Shown here in pieces: positions 35,831-47,491 of a DNA stretch of 64,000 nt. Source of the stretch: Eretmocerus hayati (taxonomy: Eukaryota > Arthropoda > Insecta > Hymenoptera > Aphelinidae); NCBI GenBank assembly GCA_029851415.1, contig CM056742.1, positions 49,950,954-50,014,953 of the forward strand, written 5' to 3'. A model generated the notes under the pieces. The model made no database searches. It worked only from the letters and a program-made list of their open reading frames with translations, and had not been told where the DNA came from. The position numbers and the translations under genes are program-made. Position 1 is the stretch's first letter; each line of letters begins with the position of its first letter.

Positions 35831-36485
35831 AGTGTTTTTATTGCGATGCACGCACATTTGGAGCTTTTCGGTGGTTCGAAACACTATTCCTGACCCATTC
35901 TGACGCGATGAACACGTTCTGAGTGGTAAAAAAAGTCGTTTCGCACGCCCTTTCGAGATAAACATATGGGGGCATGTTAGGTACACTCCGATGTTAGCAT
36001 CCTTGTTTACAAATCGTCTCCGTATTTTGCACATAAAACAACTCCATATTCAAATTTTGCGATTTTGAAAAATGGAATCCGAAGGTCTTTAAACAAGGAA
36101 TCGAATGCGCTAAGGTGCGTTAAAATTGGTTGAACTCAAAGAAATTGGCACCGATTTTACTGAACGCAATTCCCTCGGTGCATTCTTAGCTAAGCAATCA
36201 CGAAAAATAGAAAAATCACTTTAGATTTTCTGGAGAACGTAGAAATGATTCGGGGTCGACGCAAACTACTTATTTTTTCATATTTCAACATAACAAACGT
36301 GAAAAAATATTGCCGGGAGGCCAAGGAGTGCCCATCCCCGAGATCGGCAGTTGGGTACAGAGGCAAGTTGGGTACACTTACCTTATTTCAGTTACTTCTT
36401 TTGCAACGAGATTACAATATTCGAGATGAATTCTAGCACCGTATTTTGGTTATGAGCTGGTTCAAGATACCTTTTTTTTGATCCA

Positions 36486-36580
36486 TTCTTCAGAATTTTT
36501 TTTCAAGTGGGGGGCTCCGCCCCCCACACACCTCGGCGGGGGCTTCCGCCCCTGGACCCCGATCCTCGCCCCTTTGCACC
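36486..36580. repeat. REP-like GC-rich block, copy 2 (inverted)
   Basis: GGGGGGCTCCGCCCCCC, then TTCCGCCCCTGGACCCC. It is the inverted, diverged counterpart of 34515-34608 including the adjacent A/T run (CAGAATTTTTTTTCAAG). Confidence 0.7.
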
Positions 36581-36638
36581 TTCCGTCAACTTTGGTGGTA
36601 TGGACCGAACACCAATTTCCCGCACAGATATATCAAAA

Positions 36639-36980
36639 TAGTATTTTTCGATTCGGGGTGGGAAGTTTGGTTTTGCTTTTCGAGTGATTGTTTTCGGCCC
36701 GAGCCCTGGCGAGAGTCGAAATTAGCACGAGTAAAGCTAAAAAACTTCACGCCCGAGTATCGAAATACGTTTTTCGATCAACTGGGTGTAAAGTGAACAT
36801 AAACTACCGTGCGTAAAGCAGTGCTTTACGCACAGTCGATCGAAAAGAATCGTAAGCAACTCGGGTGCAGTTTTACGCCCTCGTTCCCGAAATTTTCGAG
36901 CGTAAAAGTGGACTTTTTACGCACTTATTTCGGGAATTCGTGCGTAAAATTTCTTTGCGCCCTTGTTGCTTAATGTACTA
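36639..36980. mobile_element. Diverged module A/B remnants
   Basis: From about 36639 to 36771 the sequence resembles module A (CGGCCCGAGCC, GAGTATCGAAATACG). It is followed by GTGCGTAAAGCAGTGCTTTA, a hairpin, and further GTGCGTAAAA words up to TGTTGCTTAATGTACT near 36975. Confidence 0.5.
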
Positions 36981-37002
36981 TAATTTAATTTATTTAATCC
37001 AT

Positions 37003-37071
37003 TTGGATCCAGAATCGAACTAGGGACCTCCTTCTTGCCGAGGAGATGCTCTACCATTGGGCTATCCAGGG
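37003..37071 (-). other. tRNA-like sequence (tRNA-derived repeat?)
   Basis: The minus strand has an A-box-like TAGCCCAATGGTAGAGC and a B-box-like AGTTCGATTCT. The anticodon arm pairs CTCCT with AGGAG but leaves an 8-nt loop. The acceptor stem pairs at only four of seven positions. It is unlikely to be a functional tRNA; it looks like a tRNA pseudogene or a tRNA-derived SINE head. Related copies lie at 37186-37256 and 48432-48488. Confidence 0.45.
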
Positions 37072-37185
37072 CTCGACAGATCTTTGTTTCGATATCAATC
37101 CTATGGTAGCGCCATCGCAGGCCCAAGGCGCTCAATTCGAATGAATTCAGATTTCATCGTTCGGTTGATAACGACAAATGACCAA

Positions 37186-37256
37186 TTCCGAACCTCAATG
37201 GTAGAGCATTTCTCCGGCAAGAAAAAGATTCTCGGTCTGATCCGGGGTCCAGACGG
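37186..37256 (+). other. tRNA-like sequence, copy 2
   Basis: AATGGTAGAGCATTTCTCCG followed by GCAAGAAAAAG matches the 37003-37071 copy, in the opposite orientation. The B-box region (TCTGATCCGGG) is degraded. Confidence 0.35.
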
Positions 37257-37259
37257 ATT

Positions 37260-39238
37260 ATTTTTTCGATATCAATCGTATATCAGTTTTGCTCGATCGA
37301 TGAATCCATCTTTATCAAAAACACCCCCACATCGCAACTACGATCGAATATTCCATTCTGAGTTGCTCTCAAATTCGGGTGTCTCGTGGAGATTACATTG
37401 GTTCCGAATTGGCCGTATAATAAAACTTGTCGTTATCTTATACAAGAGTGTTTACTCTCATTACTTTGTTCTCCAAAATCGAAAAAAACCAGCACAGTTG
37501 TTGTATTTGAAGATGACGAACGGATTCACTTTTTATGTCATATTTAGGAGATGTATAATTTCCTTGATCCTGATATGAATGGTGGATACTCGAAATAAAG
37601 ATATATTCCCTCAAAAATGCTTTTCTCTGTCTTCCTCCGAAAAATTGCGACACAGATAACTTCTCGATTGTTCAAAAAGAATCCACTCAAGATTTTCATC
37701 AACGACCGAAGGAAGAATTATGGGCAGTTTGTGTTCGCTTTTGCAGCAAGCTCCCTATCTTCTAAAAATTGAACAGGTTCCATCGACTCTCGCGAGAATT
37801 TTCGATAGGAAAGAGGCTCGCTTGATAACTATTCGCCTTCCCTTCTCGATACTTTTACTCGTATGGACATCATGCTGTGCATTGAATTCTTCTGTTCTCG
37901 GAGTACCAATTCCGGAGATTGCGAGGGCCTTGCATATACTCGGTACACGGTATTTTGGTGCGTTTAGAAATTTGCAGAGCTCGCGTGGTGTGCATAGCGT
38001 AGCCTCCTCCGCTCTTGTTTACATCTCCCTTATTATATCCGGCTGAGCGAGAAAGCACAGAGGCCTACGATCTCGGGGATGTAAAATTAGTCCCTCTCTG
38101 CCACGTGACGTCCGAAATTGTACAACGGTCCACATTTGGCCGTACTGCCTTCGTGCTTTTATACCGATACTGGAAGTTCGCGGATCTTGCGGTCCAGAGC
38201 GTGTACGCGCAATTTCGAGGGGGGAGCTAAGACGTTCAGATATGCACGTACAAAAGTTGGGGCCGGCTGCAGTGATGTGTGGACGGCGCTTAAGAAATTC
38301 CCTTGGACCGTTCGCGAGATATTCAGAGTTCTCGTATTCTGCGTTGCGCTGTGTGATGATGCTATGTATGCCAATTCTGACGAGCTGTGGAGAGGAGCCG
38401 CTTCGCTGATCTGATACGTTGCAATGCGAGGGGATATACACGTGCTCTCTGAGACTTCTCTTCATGCTCCTTTCAATTTTATACTCCATGCCGATTTTCT
38501 CATCCGCTTCCCACTTCAATTCCGGCACGTCTCGTTGACGCGTACATTCACTGTTTTACGACTCGCTCGAATCACATAGACCAGAGATCTCTATCTGTCG
38601 TGGTGATGCTGCTTCTCGTATCTTCTTTTTTTACGACGACTCTGTTGCTCCATGTGTGGTTGCGAATAACAGCGTCTCCACTACTGTATTCGATAGTCAA
38701 TAGATTTAAGTTGAGTGGATTTCATTCATGGCAGTGTTGCGAACAAACGATGAGCAGATGGTTTTTGTGAGCTAGGGTTATATTTCAAAATTCCGCTTTC
38801 AATTTGTCACGCTGTTTCATTGATTTGTCTTTCAGATTTCATCGATTCTTTCTTCCAATCGGGATCACGAGTCTAGGATCCACTATTGGGTTTTATCGTA
38901 AAATTTGGGAAGATTTGATCCACCTATGCTGGTCTCGTCTTCTGAAGTTGAATCACGGATATATATTATTCGAATATCATCTCATATTGGAAGTCATTAT
39001 GATGCTATCTGATATCGTGATCATAAGAATTGAAATCACGATCCGATATTTAAGAGTTTTTCAAAAACAGATGTTGAACAGTCTTTATCTGCTTTCATAA
39101 ATCGAGTTGTTTTGGTGTGGTACCAAGTTGAACTAACTATTAGTGCTTTCAATACACCTCTGAAAAATTGAAGCAGTACAAGAGAATAATTGTTCAGCCT
39201 CGTCAATCGTTGATGATTATACTGTAATAATGGTAGGT
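37260..39238. other. Unassigned region; CpG-richer 37980-38420
   Basis: No confident gene. A minus-strand frame of 169 codons (38019-38528) opens with GTG, not ATG, in CpG-rich sequence overlapped by long frames on the other strand. I see no domain or splice structure and treat it as chance. Confidence 0.35.
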
Positions 39239-39265
39239 ACCGTAAAACTGGGTAATTCGGATCCA
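39239..39265. repeat. Possible transposon terminus
   Basis: TACCGTAAAACTGGGTAATT followed by CGGATCC resembles a Tc1/mariner-type MITE end. Diverged inverted similarity is seen at 44472-44491 (GGGATAATTCGAGTTACCGT) and around 45518-45565. The element boundaries are unclear. Confidence 0.35.
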
Positions 39266-39431
39266 CTTCCGACTTTCTCACCACCCTCGGTTTGACTAGG
39301 ATGAGGCTACAAAGGCGCCAAAAAATGAATAATTTGGGTCTTTATTCCAGGGATCCAATGCCTAGCTCAGAATCGAGATAAGAGTTGATAGGCTTGAGGA
39401 ATCTGGAAGAATAGGCTGTCCCGTAATTACC

Positions 39432-39457
39432 TTAAGGGCATGTGAAAGCTCTACCTT
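39432..39457. repeat. 26-bp inverted repeat, left copy
   Basis: TTAAGGGCATGTGAAAGCTC plus six more bases is identical, in inverted orientation, to 44441-44466. The pair brackets both tandem arrays (39.8-40.1 kb and 40.9-43.6 kb). Confidence 0.7.
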
Positions 39458-39763
39458 TACCGACCGAGGGGTCATTTGTTTTATTTTATTGAGGACTAGT
39501 ACCGAGGCAGCCCTGGAGAGGAGCCACAATAAATGACACTGTAATATACTGTTAGTATATTATGCGTTGCATTGAAAAACTGCTCGTTTTTCACATGCAT
39601 AGAGGTATTACATAATGCGCAAGTGAAAGACATGAAGTTATATACATAAAGGCTTGCTGTATATAAGCGTTGGATCCTATATAATAGAATAGAATCACAA
39701 TATATCTCACTCCACTTTACTTACGTTTTGCTGCACAAACTGATGGATAAGAAATTCTTGGTA

Positions 39764-40125
39764 CAGAGATCTCGTTTGAATTTCTGCTTTGAGCTCAGAA
39801 ATTCTTGTTGCAGAGAGCTGCTTGAATTTCTGTTTTGAGCTCAGAAATTCTTTTTGCAGAAAACTGCTTGAATTTCTGTTTTGGGTTCAGAAATTCTTGT
39901 TGCAGAGAGCTGCTTGAATTTCTGTTTTGAGCTCAGAAATTCTTTTTGCAGAGAGCTGCTTGAATTTCTGATTTGAGCTCAGAAATTCTTTTTGCAGAAA
40001 ACTGCTTGAATTTCTGTTTTGGGTTCAGAAATTCTTGTTGCAGAGAGCTGCTTGAATTTCTGTTTTGAGCTCAGAAATTCTTGTTGCAGAGAACTGCTTG
40101 AATTCCTGGTTTGGGCTCAGAAGAC
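39764..40125. repeat. 46-bp minisatellite, about 7-8 units
   Basis: Each 46-bp unit has GAATTTCTG-TTTTGAGCT-CAGAAATTC, a 9-bp perfect stem, followed by GCAG-AGAG-CTGC, a second small stem. Unit variants (AGAG or AAAA loop; GAGCTC or GGGTTC) alternate, suggesting several duplication steps. Confidence 0.9.
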
Positions 40126-40899
40126 ATACTCGATGGCTCGAAGGCATACTAGACAATACTGGATATTCGATGACTGATGTTACAATGATCTTGTTCGCAT
40201 GTCTTATATACTTTCTAGTAGATTTTTGATACGACATCCAGTAAGATTTCTACTCATCTCACATTCTGTTTATACTAGTAAGTATTTCTTCCACGTGGCA
40301 TTATTTTGGATTACCACTCCCACTCTTAAAAACACAGTTTTTACTATGTGCATCCATTTTAAATGAAGTGATTCTTGCATCAGTACAATCTTGAACAACT
40401 CTTTCTTCAAGAAATGAGCCACAAGCACATTGAAGTCTATACATTCCATATTGTGCTATTTTGTGGATTCAGCAACGAGGAGAGAAACACATTATGGTCA
40501 AGCGCTGTCCTGATTATATTATTAGAGCTGTCTCTCGTTAGCCACAGCTGATGCATTTATGTTACCGCTGTACCTGAAAATATTCATTGTGATAGTATCA
40601 CTACTCAAGTTGAGAGATTACATCAGATAGTAGATGCAGATTTTACCCCATTGAAGACTCAAAATAATCTCTGAATTTCATGCTAAGCAACTCCATGAAT
40701 GCACCTTGTTCTAAGATTTTGGGATGCGTAGATCATGAATCATGATGTACAGACAGAGCTTAAAGAGCACAATTTGAAGCTAATATTACTGAAGCGCTTA
40801 CATCCATAATATACCTTGAAAGAGAGATGGAATCCCCCTCTGGAATATGAGGGTCTCATTGAACATAAGCTGGAAGCTTATTGTAAACCCAAGAATTAA

Positions 40900-43560
40900 C
40901 TTTGGCTTCGAAAGTCACTCGAGCGCACCAATGTTACCAAGTATCTTGAGATGTTCTGGTTGGAACCTAGAATAGAATAGTTAGATTGATCAGAAATATC
41001 TAAAGGCCCTCACTCAACAATGGGATTCTGAATTTCATCAACTTGGGATGATGTAATTTACTATCTAACCTCTGAACTTGGGATCATAAAAATTCACAAG
41101 TAAGAAAATTTTCAATGGATCTGAGCAAATGAATATGAAATCACTCCTCTAAAATATGAGTAACTCATTAGATACAATTTGAAGCTCATTGCAATATCCC
41201 ATCATTGACTTTTGCTTATAAAGTGATCCGTGCGCACCATTTTTGACCAGGTAACTTTGAGATAGTCTAGCTGGAACCTTAAATAGAATGGTAAGAATGT
41301 TCAAAAATGATCCAGAGGCCAATTCATAGTAGAAAGATCATAAAATTCATTAAGACATACCTGGAATCATGAGATTTACTATCTAACCTGTGAACTTGGA
41401 ATCATAAAAAATTCACAAGTGAGACAATTTCCAATGGATCTGAGCAAATGAATATGAAATCACCCCTCCAAAATGTGAGTATCTCAGCAGATACAATTTG
41501 AAGCTCATTGCAACATCCCATCATTGACTTTTGCTTATAAAGTGTTCCGTGCGCACCATTTTGACCAGGTAACTTTAAGATACTCTAGCTGGAACCTACA
41601 ATAGAATGGTTAGATTAATCAGAATTGTCTAAAGGCTTACACTGAACAATGGGATTCTGAATTTCATCAATATATCCTTGGGATCATGAAATTTACTATC
41701 TAACCTCTGAACTTGGAATCATGAAAGCTTCACAAGTAAGACAGTTTTCAATGGATCTAAGTGAATGAATATGAAATCACCCCTCTAAAATATATGTATC
41801 TCAACAGATACAGTTTGGAGCTCATTGCAATATCCAGTCATTGACTTTTGCTTATAAAGTGATCCGTGCGCACCATTTTTGACCAGGTAACTTTAAGATA
41901 CTCTAGCTGGAACTCAAAATAGAATGGTGAGATTGTTCAAAAATGATCCAGAGGCCAATTTATAGTAAAAAGATCATAAATTTCATCAAGACATACCTGG
42001 AATCATGAGATTTACTATCTAACCTGTGAACTTGGAATCATAAAAACTTCACAAGTGAGACAATTTCCAGTGGATCTGAGCAAATGAATATGAAATCACC
42101 CCTCTAAAATGTGAGTATCTCAGCAGATACAATTTGAAGCTCATTGCAATATCCCATCATTGACTTTTGCTTATAAAGTGATCCGTGCGCACCATTTTTG
42201 ACCAGGTAACTTTGAGATAGTCTAGCTGGAACCTTAAATAGAATGGTAAGAATGTTCAAAAATGATCCAGAGGCCAATTCATAGTAGAAAGATCATAAAA
42301 TTCATTAAGACATACCTGGAATCATGAGATTTACTATCTAACCTGTGAACTTGGAATCATAAAAAATTCACAAGTGAGACAATTTCCAATGGATCTGAGC
42401 AAATGAATATGAAATCACCCCTCCAAAATGTGAGTATCTCAGCAGATACAATTTGAAGCTCATTGCAACATCCCATCATTGACTTTTGCTTATGAAGTGT
42501 TCCGTGCGCACCATTTTGACCAGGTAACTTTAAGATACTCTAGCTGGAACCTACAATAGAATGGTTAGATTAATCAGAATTGTCTAAAGGCTTACACTGA
42601 ACAATGGGATTCTGAATTTCATCAATATATCCTTGGGATCATGAAATTTACTATCTAACCTCTGAACTTGGAATCATGAAAGCTTCACAAGTAAGACAGT
42701 TTTCAATGGATCTAAGTAAATGAATATGAAATCACCCCTCTAAAATATATGTATCTCAACAGATACAGTTTGGAGCTCATTGCAATATCCAGTCATTGAC
42801 TTTTGCTTATAAAGTGATCCATGCGCACCATCTTTACCAGGTAACTTTGAGATACTCTAGCTGGAAATTCAAATAGAATGGTGAGATTGTTCAAAAATGA
42901 TTCAGAGGCCAATACTTAGTAAAAGGATCACAAATTTCATCAAGACATACCTGAAATCATAAAATTCACCATCCAGCATCCCAACCAGTGATCACAAATA
43001 TTCCACAGTGAAGCCAATTCTCAACGGATCCCAACAAATGCACTTGAAATCACCCCTGTAAATTGTAGAGATTCCAACAGACACAATTTGAAGTCCATTG
43101 CAATATTCGATCATTTACTTTTGCTCTCAGAGTTGCCCGAGCGTGCCATTCTGACAAAGTAATTTTAATATATGCTAGTTGGAATCTTTAATAGAATGGT
43201 AGGATCAATCAAAAATGGTTCAAAGGCCCACACGTGACAATAAAATTCTGAACTTTGTTAATACATCCTTGAAGCCATGAAATTTATCACTCAACTCTTT
43301 GACGTTTGGTGACAAGATCTTCACATTTAAGCCAATTTATAACAGATTTTACAGAATGTACATACATGGAATCACCTCTTTGGAATACAGATATCTTAGC
43401 AGACCCAAATTGGAATTCATTGCACAATCCAATCATCTACTCTTTTCCCAAGACTCACCCAGGCTCGCTACTTAACTAAGTATTCAAAGATGATTCAGTT
43501 GTAATCTCAAGCAGAACCCATTCCAATAGGAAAATCATAATTTTTGAAACATCCTGAATA
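40900..43560. repeat. ~318-bp satellite, nine units, trimeric order
   Basis: Using the GTGCGCACCAT landmark, units recur near 40919, 41227, 41547, 41862, 42181, 42500, 42818, 43135 and 43455, a spacing of about 308-320 bp. Sequences one unit apart differ more than sequences three units apart (about 957 bp), as with the blocks at 41396 and 42353, showing higher-order trimers. The outer units are the most diverged. Confidence 0.9.
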
Positions 43561-44240
43561 CAAAGAATTTCAGTTTTTGTGAGATATGGAGGAAAAACTT
43601 TGAAAATGAAAAGTTTTGACATACGGTCTCATTCAAAGACACAGCAGAAGCAGCCTACTTATAACCTATCGCATAAGAAAACTACATAACACCCTGAGTA
43701 TGTACCAGGCAGAGTTAATCCGGGATGACTCTGGGTACCACCGACATTTATTATTTTCCAGTGAAACTGTCTGGTTTTTTTATACTTGCCTGCGAAGAAT
43801 CGGCTTGTAAGCAGTCGACAACGTCATTGCTCGACGAAAATGTGCGTTATGCTCGATAAGCGGGTTTACTATTTTTCACCGGCACTTCACCCATCACCGT
43901 CACTCGGAGCACTCGCGTTCACCAGGTGATGACCATCGGGGCATCCGCGACGAGGGCATCGGGAAGCAGCAAGTCATTCACGTCACGCGATCAATAACAA
44001 TAATAGGAGCCGATATTAGACAGGTATAATACGTTCACGTCGTCTGTCTGCGCGCTGCGCGACAACACGAAGCCTGTCTCGATCAGCTGGTTGCGGGCCG
44101 ATAATTTGCTGCTTGGGATTCTCAGTCAATATCTATCGTTTACGGCAGAATTACGTAAAAGTGATCCCTTGTTTTGTACTTGGGAATCAGATCTACCATT
44201 TACAAAAAGAGTCGAGTTGATTGGAGCAGCTGTCCTCCTG

Positions 44241-44295
44241 AAATCGTGAGGACTGTAATACACGTAGATCAACACGTTTACAGTCCTCACGATTT
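44241..44295. repeat. 17-bp perfect hairpin
   Basis: AAATCGTGAGGACTGTA (44241-44257) is followed after 21 bp by its exact complement (44279-44295). The loop also contains a weaker ACACGT/ACACGT motif pair. Confidence 0.8.
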
Positions 44296-44440
44296 CGAAA
44301 AAACGGCACCACCAATCAATTTCTTTCTTATTTTAGGTGATAGATCTGATCACAGAGTACAAAGTAAGGATTTTACTTTTTTGCGATATTCCATTGTTTT
44401 TTTAGGAAAATTCAATTTAGCCGTATTTTGCTCATATGGT

Positions 44441-44466
44441 AAGGTAGAGCTTTCACATGCCCTTAA
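44441..44466. repeat. 26-bp inverted repeat, right copy
   Basis: Exact inverted match to 39432-39457, about 5 kb away. Weak similarity continues outward beyond it. Confidence 0.7.
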
Positions 44467-45632
44467 TCCTTGGGATAATTCGAGTTACCGTGGAGTAGAC
44501 AGAATTATTGGTCAAAATTTCCTTGTTGGTGGTCGTATTAGTGCTATGCTACATTCTCTTCTCTCTCAGAAGGCCCCACAAGTATAATTTGATGTGGTTT
44601 ATTTTAAGGATCACACAAGGGATACAGAATTTTCACCAATCTAGTTCCTCATTTTTTGTCAGCGTCGGAGGTCTCGACCTAAAATGTTGCCAACTCTTCC
44701 AACCGATTTTAACCTTCTCTGCAGAGTCGACGTGGGAACTTGGCTGGATTTGTAAGCTTGTTTTTTAGACATCTTCTAGTTTCTGACTTGATGCTGCAGC
44801 ATTCCTGCAAATTTCCTTGATAGCGGTTTTCATTTGAACGGTGTCTTTACGGTTGTGCATGGATAGTCATTTTATTCTTCAGGTGTGAAGAAGCATCCCA
44901 AGACTTACTCGAGGAGCGGAAAACTGGCATTCAGTGTGGTTGAGACTTTGAGAAATCGGAAACTAGTGTGAATTCTCGAAGCAATATTCCTGATCGGAAG
45001 GTCAGAAATATATGGCCAGTAATCGTTGCGACTATTAAGTCGGATTTATCCGTGAGAGCTAAGATCAACTTCAATGGATAGCTAGGTCAAGTTCTTGCTC
45101 CTTAGAATGAAATGACAATGAATAATGCCTCTTGGTGGAACCGATTAGCCTGAGTTGTCATGCCCAATCTTCCAATTCACACCATTTCGATTTCGCATTC
45201 TCTATCTCAGAGAGGTAACTTTGAGACCTCCGCTTCAACTGATTTTCGATGTTGGCATCACGAACGACAGCGAGGGGAAGGATTTAGATTTGAGAGCCTT
45301 TTTTACGCGGAAAACCAGCCAAAAGTTGAAGAGGGTCGATTTTTAGCAACATTTTTCCATCTCTCTATTTTTTAAACAAATAGGGCTAGGAGACTATTGA
45401 ATAACTGTGTTGCTCAAAATCGTAGCAGAGACGTAGAGCTTCGATACAAATGCTCTAGGAGCTCTGTGCGATGTACGAGTCGAAAGTTCCGACCAGAACA
45501 ATCTTATTTCCAAAAAGTGGCCCAAATTACCCATCCAGACTGAAGTATCCGATTTTACGGCATAATATGAAATGAAAAATTGATACTGGATTACCAACCG
45601 TTAAAACAAAACTATGAATTGACATGTTTCAG

Positions 45633-45845
45633 TGCAATGATGGACTTGAAAATGGATAGACCACGCTTGGCGGGCCGCTTGGCCTCCGCTGGGCGAGTTA
45701 CATCTTCCACACATCAGCCCAGCGGTAGACGGAAAGCTATTCCCGTACCGCCTCCAAGGGTTCCAACTCCTATGCCTGCGCCCAACAATAACAATAACAA
45801 CAACAACAATAATGATAAGAACATCAAGAATAGTCATCAACAAAG
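45633..45845 (+). CDS. Exon encoding Pro-rich and poly-Asn segment
   Basis: An acceptor (TGTTTCAG) precedes and a donor (AACAAAG then GTGAAC) follows a 213-nt open segment. It could be an internal exon taking two bases from an upstream exon, or the first coding exon, since ATG ATG begins at 45637 and gives MMDLKMDRPRLAG. The encoded part is basic and Pro-rich (KAIPVPPPRVPTPMPAP), then ten Asn encoded by mixed AAC/AAT, then DKNIKNSHQQ. The last two bases (AG) join the A that begins the exon at 47492, giving Arg and keeping the frame. Such sequence suggests a disordered region, possibly the N-terminus of a larger protein; the family is not recognised. Codon use and composition differ clearly from the AT-rich flanks. 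Confidence 0.6.
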
Positions 45846-47491
45846 GTGAACATTAGAACTGTTGTAATTTTACACTTTTTCTAAGACTTACGTATATCTT
45901 ATCTTGAGTTTGAGTACAGAAATCATATATTTACGATGATAATAGCAACTATTCATTGATCATCTGACAATCATAACTGCAGAAGAATTGGGCCTTTCAT
46001 TGACAATTTCTCTTCTGATTGATTTCGTATACACAGTTATCAATGGTTTATTCGTGCCAGGGTGTACAAAAATACATTCTGTGAGGTGTGGGTCGAGAAT
46101 CACGGCATTGTTGTATGGATTTCTTTTTTCTGAGTATTTTTGAGTATGTACGGTCTCCAACCCCATATACATATAGTCCATTTATCCAAGAGTTTGCACC
46201 GACGTGATAGAAAAGAAATATACCCGGACTGTGATCATGGCATTGTGTTGATCCCATGCCACATTTTTCGTCGAAATCCCGGTGTATAGTACCCCTTCAC
46301 ATTTTTGAGGACCACACACAAACACATTTTCAGAACGTGAAAGATTGAGAAGAATCACAAATAATTTTTAATTGATACGAATATTTCAATATCATTGAAT
46401 TTTCATCCGTATACGAGTTGTCTAACGATATTCAGTGCCGAGAGAGTTTCCGACTATTGAAGTAGAGAAATATTGACTCTGAATCATTTCACCGAAGTAA
46501 TTCTTAGTTATCAAACCTGTCACAATGCTGCAGAAAAATAAACGATCAATGAAAGTGAGAAAATATTTTGAACATCCCGAGGGGGACCTTCTTTACCTAC
46601 GCGAGATATCAGCAAAGGTTGGCAAGAAGCCTACCGTAGATGTATTTCCGACGACGCTTTCGCAAAGCTAGGGACCCAAGGAGGGATCGATGCGACGGTC
46701 TCTGCAAGTTTTTGATGGCGCCGAGCGTCGGCGCCACCTTTTAACTTCTGTAAATCCATTGCTAATTTGCTTTAGCAATGCATGGTTTGAAACACGGAAA
46801 ATTGTTGAATTGATGAGTTAAGAAGCCATGACTTTTAGAATAGTGTATCAGCAGAGTCGTCCATCGCCAAACTTGTGCATTTTGAATAGTGTCAAATTCG
46901 CAATCCTTTTGTCAAATTCATGTACTTAATCAAAGGTCAAGTAATCGTAGTGAGAAGTTCTGGTGGTGAAGAGATCTGTGGAATGTATTTGTTTGCATAG
47001 TACTAGTGCCTAAAACAGAAGTATTTTCTATTCAGAAGATTAATTCCAAACGTCAAACACCATTGCTGGGATTTTTGCTCGGAATGATTAGATTATACTG
47101 TATTAATAGTAGATGGGTTGATTTTACACACCAGCAATGTTGGAGTATCGCATCAAATTTAGCGATCTTTGATAGCAATCATCGATAGTGAAGAGTTACA
47201 ACTTTTTTTTTCTAAGTATAAAAAGGTGGTTTTGGTCAGCCGAGTGAGAATTTTATTCAAGAGATCGATGCTCTATTGTGCTATGTTGGGTGACTTTGAA
47301 GATGATTAAGTTCTAAATCTTTTGATGCATCCTGATATTCTTCAAAACAGATGCAATGTTCAGAAAAATTCAGATATATTCAGTTCAATGAGCCCCCGAG
47401 TATATTATCCATTGTCAATTCATTACCTACACATATCTTGTGACAGGAAATATATATACAGACGGTGCTCATCTTGTTTCCACTATTTCAG
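45846..47491 (+). other. Inferred intron
   Basis: This ~1.65-kb interval separates the two phase-compatible exons. It is AT-rich apart from a CpG-rich patch at 46560-46740, which ends in the hairpin GGCGCCGA-GCG-TCGGCGCC (46717-46735). A TATAAAAAGG motif at 47217-47226 on the plus strand could mark an internal promoter; a TCAG initiator-like word lies only about 20 bp downstream, closer than usual. Confidence 0.45.
46717..46735. repeat. 8-bp GC-only hairpin
   Basis: GGCGCCGA, a GCG loop, and TCGGCGCC form a perfect GC-rich hairpin in the inferred intron. Confidence 0.8.

Larger units (their letters stand above)
35228..36385. mobile_element. Non-autonomous mariner-like element, interrupted
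   Basis: The left end AGGTCAGTGTACCCAACTTG (from 35230) and the right end, the complement of AGGTAAGTGTACCCAACTTG (to 36383), are inverted repeats. TA is present on both sides (35228-35229, 36384-36385). TA duplication and such ends fit Tc1/mariner. No transposase is seen. The B+A module at 35623-35830 lies inside it. Confidence 0.75.
43561..45632. other. Unassigned region
   Basis: CpG-rich near 43840-44110, otherwise AT-rich. A 137-codon frame at 44174-44587 overlaps the inverted repeat at 44441-44466 and a hairpin at 44241-44295, and is not supported as a gene. Confidence 0.35.

Noticed and set aside
38019..38528. 169-codon minus-strand frame
   Set aside because: GTG start, overlapped by equally long frames on the other strand, no recognisable motif.
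39764..40125. CRISPR array
   Set aside because: Units are directly adjacent with no unique spacers; this is a minisatellite in eukaryotic DNA.
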